Of a stretch of DNA of 64,000 nt, positions 10,501 to 18,755 are shown one piece after another. The notes under the pieces were generated by a model, which saw nothing but the letters and a program-made list of their open reading frames with translations, was not told where the DNA came from and searched no databases. Position 1 is the first letter of the stretch. Every line of letters begins with the position of its first letter. The stretch covers positions 1 through 64,000 of the forward strand of contig JACRJY010000157.1 in NCBI GenBank assembly GCA_016235585.1, written 5' to 3'. The stretch is from Verrucomicrobiota bacterium (GTDB taxonomy: Bacteria; Verrucomicrobiota; Verrucomicrobiia; Limisphaerales; JACRJY01). The position numbers were made by a program, and so were the translations under genes.

Positions 10501-10709
10501 TCGCCGTTGAGGAAGACCTCCATTTCGTCATCGCCGCTCGCGGCCAGCTCGGCCTTGGAAACCTTCCCGGCGACCTCGAACGACTTGCGAAAAAAGCGCA
10601 CGTCCGTGCCGTCGGTCTTTTGGAACCAGAGCCACTCCGGCGTCTGGGCGTCGAGTTGGAAGGCCGCCAGCGCGGCGACGAGGAAAAGGGCGGGTCTGAA
10701 TGATTTCAT
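7572..10709 (-). CDS. PVC-type heme-binding CxxCH protein / membrane-bound dehydrogenase-like
   Basis: Start MKSFRPALFLVAALAAFQLDAQTPEWLWFQKTDG; beta-propeller-like middle; C-terminal CIACHKMGNEGGGVGPELTAIAARFASRDILESILEPSKVV. Confidence 0.88.
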   Translation of the reverse strand: MKSFRPALFLVAALAAFQLDAQTPEWLWFQKTDGTDVRFFRKSFEVAGKVSKAELAASGDDEMEVFLNGESVLKNKQWRSPARAVVTEKLRAGKNILAIRAANRGSSSAGAFARLEIVTDAGRKFIVTDPSWKASASEAVGWRMASFDDSGWAAPKSLGAMGVKPWGRVLGEVQPADGGKQAKAKQAKQAKPRPGASQGAPTAPEALFALPGFHVELLASATPEEGSWVSMAKDSQGRLLISPQWGKAENADEEKERGLLRVTLGPDGKVTKRELFARKFYDAQGLVFHQGAIYAVVNKYSTKFASGLYRLRDPKGDGSFDDIQLLKEIPGGGEHGPHAVEPGPDGKLYVMAGNHTKLVNDVAASSPHRNYQEDHLLPRQWDANGHATGILAPGGHIYRTDFEGKNWELFCAGFRNQYDFSFNADGEIFVYDSDMEWEWGTHWYRPTRVYHTPSGADVGWRSGSAKWPSYYPDGTPPVLDVGVGCPTGTKFGYGAKFPAKYQRAYYILDWTYGRILAVHLTPNGASYRATMENFICPLGLLYPASAAKKPLNVTDLEIGADGAMYFTVGGRNTQAGLYRVTYVGNEGTAPAKLIDSRGADARKLRRELEAFHGKEVAGAVGFAWKHLGSGDRAVRYAARLALESQPLYLWKAAVMAEGNSTAGLTALLALARVGGRESQLDCLTALDKWPLASLPEDKQLEKLRVLEVSFARHGKPSAGMAESLALRLGAQYPARSFNVNQELVQLLVFLEAPGTVKKTLALLEAAPTQEQQFAYLFHLRTLAGGWTLEQRQHYFTALNRYPNPQAKHEAATVEWFTSAGRDFADGNSFRKQLDKIRDDAIGTLSAAERTQLAGLISVRAAGPAGEGKGSFPEPKARTFAQEWKMTDLAASLDQVKKGRDFGKGRQAFVDAQCIACHKMGNEGGGVGPELTAIAARFASRDILESILEPSKVVSEQFQNTTVVKQDGDDVTGRLVDETDTELVLMPNQLQPDNRVTVKKSDVRSRTFSKLSPMPEGLVNVLSREEILDLAAFLEAGGRRGEAFGK

Positions 10710-10762
10710 GTATCGAGAGTGATTAACGACGGTGGAGGCAAAGGTCAAATTCAGAGAGTTGC

Positions 10763-10961
10763 GGCTCAATTGCCTTTCTGCGGAGCGCCGAGCATTGCTC
10801 GGCTGGCGCGAAACGCGGGATCCATCCGTGCCGAGCAATGCTCGGCGCTCCAGATTGAGCCACGGGCGCATCCGGGCACGGCCCCGGAACGCCGGACTCC
10901 GATCCGGCAGGGATGGAAAAGGGATGGATCCGTGCCGATTCGGAGATCGGCGCTCCGCCGC
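10763..10961. repeat. cluster of palindromic (REP-like) units
   Basis: Perfect 22-bp inverted repeat GGAGCGCCGAGCATTGCTCGGC (10782-10803) / GCCGAGCAATGCTCGGCGCTCC (10830-10851), plus GCCGGA-CTCCGA-TCCGGC and GCCGAT-TCGGAG-ATCGGC. Confidence 0.85.
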
Positions 10962-11050
10962 GCCCGCCAGGTCGGGGACAGCCCGGAGGCACGCTTGAGC
11001 CACTACCGCCGCGATTTGTATTTTGCCCCGCCGCTGTCTATCCTCGATCC

Positions 11051-11773
11051 GTGACCGACACCGCCGGACAACTCGTCGCCGCCGCCCGCACGCTCGCCGC
11101 CGCCGTGGGCCGGCTGAAATTTCGCCCGCCCGTGGCGCACGTCTATAATCCCCTCGACTACGCGTGGCCTGCGCACGAGCAGTATCTGCGGGAGTTCGGC
11201 GGCGGGCAAAGGCGCGTCGTCTTTCTCGGCATGAATCCCGGCCCGTTCGGCATGGCGCAGACCGGCGTGCCGTTCGGCGAAATCGCCGCCGTGCGCGACT
11301 GGATGGGCATCTGCGCGCCCGTCGCACCGCCGAAGCACGCACACCCGAAACGCCCCGTGGAAGGCTTCGGCTGTGCGCGTTCCGAGGTGAGCGGACGGCG
11401 GTTGTGGGGATTGTTCGCCGAACGCTTCGGCGCGCCGGAAAGGTTTTTTGCCGAGCACTTCGTGGCCAACTTCTGCCCGCTGGCCTTCATGGACGAAGGC
11501 GGTCGCAACCTCACACCGGACAAGTTTCCCGGCGCGGAATCGGAAAAACTCTTTGCCGCCTGCGACGAGCACCTGCGCCAGCTTGTCGAAATCCTCCAGC
11601 CGGAATGGCTGATTGGCGTGGGTGACTTCGCGGAGAAACGCGCGCGGCTCGCGCTCGACGGCCGCGGTGTGCGCTTCGGAAAAATTCTTCACCCCAGCCC
11701 CGCCAGCCCCGCCGCCAATCGTGGCTGGGCCGCTGCGGCGACGAAACAGTTGGAGGCGCTCAAGGTCTGGTGA
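11051..11773 (+). CDS. SMUG1-like uracil-DNA glycosylase
   Basis: GTG start, VTDTAGQLVAAARTLAAAV...; motif GMNPGPFGMAQTGVPFGE and HPSPASPAANRGW typical of SMUG1-type UDG. Confidence 0.88.
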   Translation: MTDTAGQLVAAARTLAAAVGRLKFRPPVAHVYNPLDYAWPAHEQYLREFGGGQRRVVFLGMNPGPFGMAQTGVPFGEIAAVRDWMGICAPVAPPKHAHPKRPVEGFGCARSEVSGRRLWGLFAERFGAPERFFAEHFVANFCPLAFMDEGGRNLTPDKFPGAESEKLFAACDEHLRQLVEILQPEWLIGVGDFAEKRARLALDGRGVRFGKILHPSPASPAANRGWAAAATKQLEALKVW

Positions 11774-11799
11774 AACTGCGCGCCACGCCCGCGATTCAA

Positions 11800-12981
11800 T
11801 CAAAGGAGTGCCAGCGGGTTCTGCCGCGTCTTGATCGGAAACGTCACGCGCTGACCACCGAGGCGGTGCGATTCAAGCACGGCACAAATCATTTCTACAG
11901 TCACAGCGCCATCGCGCACGCTGCACAACGGCTCGCGGCCTTCGCGGATCGCCGCAATGAGATCGCGACCGGCAACGACGTGCGCGGACATCAACTTGCC
12001 GAGATGGGCGATGGGTTCCGGCTGGCCGATGCCGGCGGTAGTGACCGGCTCCCACACGCGCGGTTCCTTCATCGGTTGGAACGGATTCCCCGCGCGGAAG
12101 TGCGCGAGCGGCTCCTGATCAATGCGGAAGTCGAACACGCCCTTGGTGCCGATGATCTGAAGCCCAAACCCGGCCGCGCGAACCCCCGCGTTCGCCACCG
12201 AGTCGAAGAACACCGGAAACCCGCGCTCCATCTCGAAGCGCGCATGGACTTCGTTCCCGGCGAGCAGACCAATGCCTTCGTCGCCTTCCTTCACATCAGC
12301 GCGCGTCACGGGCTTGCCGTCCTGCAATACCGTTGCCGAGCACGCGCGCGGCTTGCCCGCGAAGGCCGTGGCGAGATTGAGCAGATGCGAGCCGAGCACC
12401 CAGAGATCGAGCGAGCCGCCACGCTGGTCCTCTTTGCCGCGCGCGCGGATTTCCAGCACGCGACCGATGGCGTCCTCCGCGATGAGCTTTTGCAAAACGG
12501 GCAGCACCGGGTGGTAGCGATTGCGATGCGCGACGGCGAGCCGCACCTTGCGCCGCTCGCACGCGGCCACGAGTTCGTCCGCCTCGGCGGGCGTGCGGCA
12601 AAAAGGCTTCTCGATGTAAATGCCGCGCGCGCCGGACTCGACGGCGGCGAGAATCATGTCGCGATGCTGATCCACATGCCGCGGGCCGATGGCGACGAGG
12701 TCGGGCTTCGTCTCCGCGAGCATCTTGTGGTAGTCGGCGAAGCCTCTGGTCACTTTCATTTTCTTCAGCGCGCCTTCGAGGCCCTTCGCATCGGCGTCGG
12801 CGACGGTGACGATTTCCGTCTCCGGCATCAGCAGCCACATCGTGTCGAGGCCGTGGCCGTAATTGCCGCGCCCCGTGTGGCCGATGACAGCGACGCGGAG
12901 CCGGGCGGAGGAGTCGGCGGCACGGGATTGCAGCGCGAGCGCGCCGAGGGCGGTGGTGGCGAGAAAATGGCGGCGGTTCAT
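11800..12981 (-). CDS. Gfo/Idh/MocA family oxidoreductase
   Basis: MNRRHFLATTALGALALQSRAADSSARLRVAVIGHTGRGNYGHGL...YIEKPFCRTPAEADELVAAC. Confidence 0.88.
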   Translation of the reverse strand: MNRRHFLATTALGALALQSRAADSSARLRVAVIGHTGRGNYGHGLDTMWLLMPETEIVTVADADAKGLEGALKKMKVTRGFADYHKMLAETKPDLVAIGPRHVDQHRDMILAAVESGARGIYIEKPFCRTPAEADELVAACERRKVRLAVAHRNRYHPVLPVLQKLIAEDAIGRVLEIRARGKEDQRGGSLDLWVLGSHLLNLATAFAGKPRACSATVLQDGKPVTRADVKEGDEGIGLLAGNEVHARFEMERGFPVFFDSVANAGVRAAGFGLQIIGTKGVFDFRIDQEPLAHFRAGNPFQPMKEPRVWEPVTTAGIGQPEPIAHLGKLMSAHVVAGRDLIAAIREGREPLCSVRDGAVTVEMICAVLESHRLGGQRVTFPIKTRQNPLALL

Positions 12982-13030
12982 GTGGGGAGGATAAGAGTTG
13001 TTGGAACGAGTGGGATCAAGTTTGGAAAAA

Positions 13031-13795
13031 TCATTTGGTTATGCCCAGCGCCGCGTGCTGCGCCTTCACCGCGGCCTGGTAGCGGGCGAAGGCTTCCTCG
13101 TCGCGCTGGCAGCTCACGCCGCGGAAGACCATCGCGAACGCGCGGCGATCGCGCGTGGCGGAGCGGTTCGCGCCGGCGAGATGAATGGTATTGCCGTGAT
13201 GCGCCATGAGGTCGCCCGGTTGCAGGCGGATGGGCACCTCGCGCACGGCATCAGCGGGGCCGTAGTCGCTGATGGTCTGCGAGAAACCGAGCACGCCGGA
13301 GCGCGCGTGCGGCCGCGTCGGCAGCAGGTGCGAGCCGGGGACGTAGCGCACGCACGCGTTCTCCTCGTCCACCGCGTCGAGCGCCAGCCACATCGTCACC
13401 ACGTTGCAGGGCTTGAGCGAGAAATAGAAATTGTCCTGGTGCGGCGGCGTGCCTTTCTCGGAGAGCGGCGGCTTGTTGAACCACTCCGCCTCGACCGCCG
13501 CGCCGTCCTGCGCCGGTTCGCCAATGAGCGCCTCGGCCATCGCGAGCCACGCGGGATGCCGCCGATACGCCTCGAAGAAAGCATCCTGGCTCATGCGGTG
13601 AAGCTGCTTCAACGACTCGGGCTTCGATTTGTCCACGTCGTAGAACGCATCACTCGGCGGCAGGTTCGGCACAACGTCGTGGATGTAGCGGTCCAGATTT
13701 TGCGTCAACTCGGCGAACTGCTCCGGCGCGAGAAACTGGCGCGCGACGATGTAGCCGTCGCGGTCATAGGCAGACTTGAGGGCGATGAAGTTCAT
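13031..13795 (-). CDS. phytanoyl-CoA dioxygenase (PhyH) family protein
   Basis: MNFIALKSAYDRDGYIVARQFL...PPHQDNFYF...WLALDAVDEENACVRYVPGSH...GDLMAHHGNTIHLAGANRS. Confidence 0.88.
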   Translation of the reverse strand: MNFIALKSAYDRDGYIVARQFLAPEQFAELTQNLDRYIHDVVPNLPPSDAFYDVDKSKPESLKQLHRMSQDAFFEAYRRHPAWLAMAEALIGEPAQDGAAVEAEWFNKPPLSEKGTPPHQDNFYFSLKPCNVVTMWLALDAVDEENACVRYVPGSHLLPTRPHARSGVLGFSQTISDYGPADAVREVPIRLQPGDLMAHHGNTIHLAGANRSATRDRRAFAMVFRGVSCQRDEEAFARYQAAVKAQHAALGITK

Positions 13796-15222
13796 GGTTT
13801 TCCCGGCGTGGCCCACAATGCCTTCATCTCCGCGACCGTGTGTTCCACGAGCGCCTGCCCGCCATTGGGTCCGATGCGGCTGCTCTGAATGACGGCGCTG
13901 TAACCGCCGCCCTTCACCGCGCGTTCGGTCGGGAGATAACCACCGGAGCCGGCGAGCTGGATGACGAAGGTCTGCACCGCCGGACTGCGCGCCTTCATCT
14001 GCACGCCATAATCGGTGAACAGTTCGAACTCGTTCGACGCGATGGCCACGTCGCCGAGGCGCAGGACGTGCAGTTCCATCTTCTGCGTGCCGGGGTCGCT
14101 GGCTTTTTGCAATTCGTAGCGGGTCACGACGGACTGGTTCCAGTTGTAGTTCCAGCGTTGCGCCGGATCCTTGGCAAACTTCTCCGTCTCCTTGCGTGCG
14201 TCCGCGACCTCCGCCTCCGTCACGACGCGCAACGGCAGTTCGAGATCCTTCACACGATGTCCGAACGCGGGGCTGGCGTGCCGGTCGAGTTGCGCGGCGT
14301 CGTAGGCCTCGGTCCAGCCGTTGACGATACGGCGGGCTACCTCGTCGAGGCGCGACAGGCCGCGCAGCTTGCGCATCCGGGTGTCGGCGGCCGTGCCATA
14401 CATCAGGCGCGAGGTCTGATCGCCGCCCGCGCCGTTCCACGCGATCACGTTCAAACCGGCGCCGTGGCGCGCGCGGAGTTGCTCGCGCACCGGGTGCCAG
14501 AAGTCTGCGTGAATGCGCGACTGGCCGCCCACCTCCTGCGCGGGGCATGGGACGTTGATGGCGGTGGCGACGAGCTTGTCCTGCGCGTCCCAGAAAAAAA
14601 GCGCCTCCAGATTGTGATCCTCGTAGCCCTCGATGCCGCGGAACTTGTCCGTGTCCGTCTTGCCATACATCACCGCCGAGCCGTCGGCGAAAACGGAGCG
14701 ACGATTTTGCGCGATGACCGCCTGGCCCTGGCCCCAGCCCACCTTGCCCGGCGCGCGCTTCTGCCACGCTTCGACGATCGCATCCGCCACGCGCGCGGTC
14801 ATCCACTCGGCGTATTCCGCCGGCTGCATGATGTCCTTCGGCAGATTGTAACGGCCCTCCTGCGTCACCGGCGCGGTGTGCGTGTGCGTGGCGGAGAGGA
14901 ACAACTTGCGCACGTCGAAATCCTTCAGGCGCGGCTGCACCTTGGCGCGCACCATTTGAAGAATTCCGTCCCGGATGGCCACGAGGTCGCACGACACGAT
15001 GATGGCCTGATCAACCACCTTGCCGCCCTCGCGTGATTCGAGCGCGAGCGCGGTGGCGCTGATGCGCGTCTCCGGCGATTTCGAGATGCGCGTGTTGCGC
15101 TGGCCATCGAGCGCCACCGGTCGGTCCGGCGTGATGTCCACCGTGGCCGCACCGAAGCGGAACTCCGCGGCGTTCAGCGAAATCGAGACGGCGGCGAGGA
15201 CGAAAATGAGCAAGGCTTTCAT
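13792..15222 (-). CDS. neutral/alkaline ceramidase-like secreted protein
   Basis: MKALLIFVLAAVSISLNAAEFRFGAATVDITPDRPVALDGQ...; overlaps the PhyH gene by 4 bp. Confidence 0.75.
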   Translation of the reverse strand: MKALLIFVLAAVSISLNAAEFRFGAATVDITPDRPVALDGQRNTRISKSPETRISATALALESREGGKVVDQAIIVSCDLVAIRDGILQMVRAKVQPRLKDFDVRKLFLSATHTHTAPVTQEGRYNLPKDIMQPAEYAEWMTARVADAIVEAWQKRAPGKVGWGQGQAVIAQNRRSVFADGSAVMYGKTDTDKFRGIEGYEDHNLEALFFWDAQDKLVATAINVPCPAQEVGGQSRIHADFWHPVREQLRARHGAGLNVIAWNGAGGDQTSRLMYGTAADTRMRKLRGLSRLDEVARRIVNGWTEAYDAAQLDRHASPAFGHRVKDLELPLRVVTEAEVADARKETEKFAKDPAQRWNYNWNQSVVTRYELQKASDPGTQKMELHVLRLGDVAIASNEFELFTDYGVQMKARSPAVQTFVIQLAGSGGYLPTERAVKGGGYSAVIQSSRIGPNGGQALVEHTVAEMKALWATPGKP

Positions 15223-15263
15223 TGGACGAATTGTGACGCGCGCGGTGCGCCCGGCGAGATTTT

Positions 15264-16496
15264 TCATTTCCGTTTTGGAGGCACGCTTTTGACAGGCGCG
15301 ATCAACGCCGCGCCCGGCATCTTGACCGCGTCAATATCGGCGAGCTTCACCTTCAACACCTCGACCGACTGCTTCCCGCCGGCGAACGCGATGAAGAGAT
15401 GCCCGTCGTGCTCGATGACGTGCGGGTAATCAACGTGCCGCCCGCCGACGAGATAAATCATCTTGGTGAACACCCGCCCGTCCTCGCTGACCGAGAGCAC
15501 GAGCGGATCGCGCCGCTTGGGTTTGGGATTGGACACCAGCACGTAGCGCCCGTCGCTCAATCGCAGGCCGCTGATCTTCGAGGTGGCGTCGGGGAAATTG
15601 GATTTGACCGGCTGGCTCCAGGTGCGGCCGTCGTCGGTGGAGAAGGCGCGATACAGAAAGCCGCTGCCCCGGTTGTCGCGGAACACGGCCATCAGGTTTT
15701 GATCCGGCAGAATCCACCAGTCCGGCTCCTCGGCCTTCAACTCCGACGCGCTGCCGAGCACGGGGAAGGACTCCCACGCATCGAGCGCCTTCACGCCGCC
15801 GACGAGGAAATGCACGCCCGTCGTCTTGTAGTCGTGCGCGCGGCGCGACATCATCCAGTCGCCCGTGCGCAGCTTCAGCGGCGGGAAATTGTTGATGGCG
15901 TCCTTGAAAACCACCCCGGCGTCCTCCCACGACTCATCGGCGGCTTTCAGGCGAAAGGCGCGCAGTTCGAGGCTCGCGCCGAAAAATCCCGCCGCCTCAT
16001 CCAGCGCCGCCAGCGCGAGCAGCTCGCCATCACGCCTCCAAAAGCCGCGCGCGATGTAGCGGAAGCCCTTGCTCGTGCGCGTTCCGTAGTGCGGCGACTC
16101 CGGCCCCGAATGCGGCGGCACGGGCGTGAGGAACCGCGGCGCGCTCCACTTCAAACCATCCGGACTGGTGGCGAACTTCACCCGCTGGCCCACGCGGTCC
16201 TCGATGCCGGGGCCATCGCTCCACATCGCCCAAAACTTCCCGTCGTGATGCGCGAGGTAGTTGTGCTGGTTCACGCCGCCCTTTTGCTTGTCGAGAGTCG
16301 TGGGAGAACTGGCCGGGGCGTGGACATCACTGACCACCGTGTGCTGGCTCGGCACGCGCGGCAGCCTGTCGAAATCCAAACGGTGCGGATCATCCGGCAC
16401 CCACGCTCCCGCGAGCATGGGCGACGGCGCGGGCGCGGCGGCTCGGGCCGAGACCGCCAGCAGGACGAGGCAAATCAGGAGCAGCGCGGGATTCAT
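15264..16496 (-). CDS. secreted sialidase/neuraminidase-like (exo-alpha-sialidase fold) protein
   Basis: MNPALLLICLVLLAVSARAAAP...; RAFSTDDGRTWSQPVKSNFP Asp-box-like motif. Confidence 0.65.
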   Translation of the reverse strand: MNPALLLICLVLLAVSARAAAPAPSPMLAGAWVPDDPHRLDFDRLPRVPSQHTVVSDVHAPASSPTTLDKQKGGVNQHNYLAHHDGKFWAMWSDGPGIEDRVGQRVKFATSPDGLKWSAPRFLTPVPPHSGPESPHYGTRTSKGFRYIARGFWRRDGELLALAALDEAAGFFGASLELRAFRLKAADESWEDAGVVFKDAINNFPPLKLRTGDWMMSRRAHDYKTTGVHFLVGGVKALDAWESFPVLGSASELKAEEPDWWILPDQNLMAVFRDNRGSGFLYRAFSTDDGRTWSQPVKSNFPDATSKISGLRLSDGRYVLVSNPKPKRRDPLVLSVSEDGRVFTKMIYLVGGRHVDYPHVIEHDGHLFIAFAGGKQSVEVLKVKLADIDAVKMPGAALIAPVKSVPPKRK

Positions 16497-16705
16497 CGGG
16501 CCGCAGGATAACCACAACCAGACCGGCAGGGAAACCGCAATAGACAATCCCGATCTTTAGCCTCCCAAATTTTAGGCGCAAGCGGTCAAACCGTGTCTTT
16601 GCCTGTCGCGACGGCTCGCGAGGAAAAAGTGGATAAAAGCGTTGCTGCCGTTGGCGAAATCCGCATTCTGACACCACCTGTCACGGGTGGGCAAAATTAT
16701 AGAAA

Positions 16706-16782
16706 TGGCGGGAGCGGCGGGGCTCGAACCCGTAACCTCTGCCGTGACAGGGCAGCGCTCTAACCAATTGAGCTACGCCCCC
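16706..16782 (-). tRNA. tRNA-Asp (GTC)
   Basis: Reverse strand GGGGGCGTAGCTCAATTGGTTAGAGCGCTGCCCTGTCACGGCAGAGGTTACGGGTTCGAGCCCCGCCGCTCCCGCCA; full cloverleaf, anticodon GTC. Confidence 0.95.
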
Positions 16783-16795
16783 GCGCGGGGACAGG

Positions 16796-16824
16796 AAAGT
16801 AGGCAAGGCTTCCGCTCAAGTCAA
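16796..16824 (-). promoter_or_regulatory. predicted sigma70-like promoter of tRNA-Asp
   Basis: Reverse strand TTGACT - 17 bp - TACTTT immediately upstream of the tRNA. Confidence 0.5.
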
Positions 16825-18563
16825 CGCCCATTTGGATTGGCGGAAATCACCGGGGCAATCACGCGCGAAGCCTGGTTCCGCTGGTGGAAAACCGTGTTCG
16901 TCGCCAAGACGGCATTGACGGGAAACTCGATGGCCAGCGGTTCGCCGGTCTGCGGGTTGGGTTCGTAAAACGGCGCGCCCGTGCTCGCCACCGTGATGCG
17001 GATGCGATGACCGGCATTGAAAATCTGGCTCAACGAGCCAATGTCGAACGCGACGCGATAAATTTTCCCCGGCGTCATCAGCACCTCCCGCTCGAAGCCC
17101 TCGCGATACCGCGCCCGTCGCACGTAATCCGCGATGAGGATGCTCCGCCCGTCGGGATACACGTCGCTCACGCGCACGATGAAGTCGGTGTCGCGCGCGG
17201 TGGAGGAGACAAAAAGCTCCGCACGCAGCTTGCCGGTCCACTCGACGGGCGCGGCGAGCGGCGCGGTGGTGAAGGTGCGGACTTCCTTCTGCGCCTCGAA
17301 CTTCCGCGCGTCCGTCGCGCCGGGAAAGGCGGTGAACGGAATTTCCATCGGATGCTTCGGATCACTCACGTAGCTCGTCGCGGGCGGAGCGGCGACACTC
17401 TTGTCGCCGCCGTTGTCCAAATGGAAGGACGAGGGCGACAAGAGTGTCGCCCCTCCGCGCTCCGTGCTCAACCCGCCGCCGCCGTGGAGATAATAGGAGG
17501 TCTCCTTCGCCGACACGGGCCAGTCCTTCGCCATGCGCCATTCGTTGCCGGGAGCGCCGGGTTCGCCCACGGCGCCCATGACGTAGTAGCGCACGGGCGG
17601 CTCCTTCTCCACGCCGTTGTTCACGCCCTTCAGGAAATGGTCGAACCAGCGGAGCATATGCGCCTGCGTGTCGAACTTCGCATTCTCCGGATAAACCATC
17701 TCGCCAATCTTGTTCGACTTGGGATTGCCGCCATGCAGCCACGGGCCGACGAGAAGCTGCTGCTGCCCGCGCGAATTTTTGCCGCCGTGATGCTGCCGGC
17801 CCACGAAGCTCGCGAGGCTGCCCTGGCTCATGAAGTCATACCAACTGCCGATGGTAAAGCACGGGACGTTCATCTTGCCGAAGTGCAGCGAGCAATCCTC
17901 GGCGCGCCAGTAGTCGTCGTAGGTCTGGTGACGATACCACTCGGCCATGAGCGCACGGTTGTCGGCGGCATCGCGCGCGACCGTGTCCATTTTCTTGAAC
18001 CGCTCCGGCTTCGCCATGCCGCCGAGCCGGTAGCCCTCCTGAAAAAGACTGAGGCCCGTGTCCGTCATGTATTGGCAGACGAGGTGCGGCGGCGCGGTCA
18101 CGGCGAGGAAGTTTTGCGCGAAGCCGCCCTGCGAACCGCCGAACGTGCCGACCTTGCCGGTGCTCCACGACTGCGCGGCGAACCATTCGCAAAGGTCGTA
18201 GCCGTCGCGCAACTCGCCCCACGCCAGCGCGCGGTAGCCGACCCATCTGCCCTCGCTCAACTGCGCGCCGCGAAAGTTCACCCGCGCCGCCACGTAGCCG
18301 TGCGCCGCGAGCGCGGCGAGTTCCTTGCGCGAGGGCGCGGCGTTGATGACCGCGTAGCGCTGCTCAAAAATGGTCGGCCACGGCCCCGCGCCCGGCGGAA
18401 AATAAACGTAGGCGGAAAGGCGCGTGCCGTCGCGCATCGGAATCATCAGGTGCTCCTCGCGCACGTTGCCGAGGTCGAGCTTGGGCAGGGGCTTCTCGGC
18501 GGCGGGCACTAAAAATCCTGACAACAGGAGAACAATGCAGGCAAGGCGTTGAATCATAGTCAT
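16821..18563 (-). CDS. CocE/NonD family hydrolase (X-Pro dipeptidyl-peptidase family)
   Basis: MTMIQRLACIVLLLSGFLVPAAEKPLPKLDLGNVREEHLMIPMRDGTRLSAYVYFPPG...GTFGGSQGGFAQ. Confidence 0.85.
   Translation of the reverse strand: MTMIQRLACIVLLLSGFLVPAAEKPLPKLDLGNVREEHLMIPMRDGTRLSAYVYFPPGAGPWPTIFEQRYAVINAAPSRKELAALAAHGYVAARVNFRGAQLSEGRWVGYRALAWGELRDGYDLCEWFAAQSWSTGKVGTFGGSQGGFAQNFLAVTAPPHLVCQYMTDTGLSLFQEGYRLGGMAKPERFKKMDTVARDAADNRALMAEWYRHQTYDDYWRAEDCSLHFGKMNVPCFTIGSWYDFMSQGSLASFVGRQHHGGKNSRGQQQLLVGPWLHGGNPKSNKIGEMVYPENAKFDTQAHMLRWFDHFLKGVNNGVEKEPPVRYYVMGAVGEPGAPGNEWRMAKDWPVSAKETSYYLHGGGGLSTERGGATLLSPSSFHLDNGGDKSVAAPPATSYVSDPKHPMEIPFTAFPGATDARKFEAQKEVRTFTTAPLAAPVEWTGKLRAELFVSSTARDTDFIVRVSDVYPDGRSILIADYVRRARYREGFEREVLMTPGKIYRVAFDIGSLSQIFNAGHRIRITVASTGAPFYEPNPQTGEPLAIEFPVNAVLATNTVFHQRNQASRVIAPVISANPNGR
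17384..17458. repeat. paired palindromic repeat inside the CocE-like gene
   Basis: GCGGAGCGGCGACACTCTTGTCGCC / GGCGACAAGAGTGTCGCCCCTCCGC inverted repeat, one mismatch; each arm is itself palindromic. Confidence 0.8.
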
Positions 18564-18604
18564 AAAAGCTACGGGCAACGTGCTGATTCGCCTCCCCTTG
18601 CGTT

Positions 18605-18683
18605 GCTCTGCGGAATCCTCTGCGTCCTCTGCGTTAATTTTTTCAACGCAAAGGCCGCAGAGGATTTCGCAGGGGTCGCAGAG
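18605..18683. repeat. long imperfect hairpin (CCTCTGCG-type intergenic repeat)
   Basis: CTCTGCGGAATCCTCTGCGTCCTCTGCGTTAATTTTTTCAACGCAAAGGCCGCAGAGGATTTCGCAGGGGTCGCAGAGG. Confidence 0.8.
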
Positions 18684-18755
18684 GTGATTTCAAAGCAAGA
18701 CACCATTTTCAAAGTGATTCCCGCGCCGGCGCATTCCACAGCACGCCGCGCAACC

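Noticed and set aside
10763-10961. Insertion sequence or transposase remnant
   Set aside because: No transposase-like ORF or target duplications seen; structure fits palindromic repeat units
7572-11342. 1256-aa length of the ORF as listed
   Set aside because: The N-terminal ~210 residues run through the palindromic repeat cluster and antisense to the UDG gene; the true start is MKSFRPALF at 10709
13031-14992. 653-aa ORF as a single protein
   Set aside because: The N-terminal part is out-of-frame antisense-like sequence; the real PhyH gene starts at 13795 after the ceramidase-like gene
16687-16968. ORF MGKIIEMAGAAGLEPVTSAVTGQRSNQLSYAPARG
   Set aside because: Translation of the reverse of tRNA-Asp, a familiar spurious ORF
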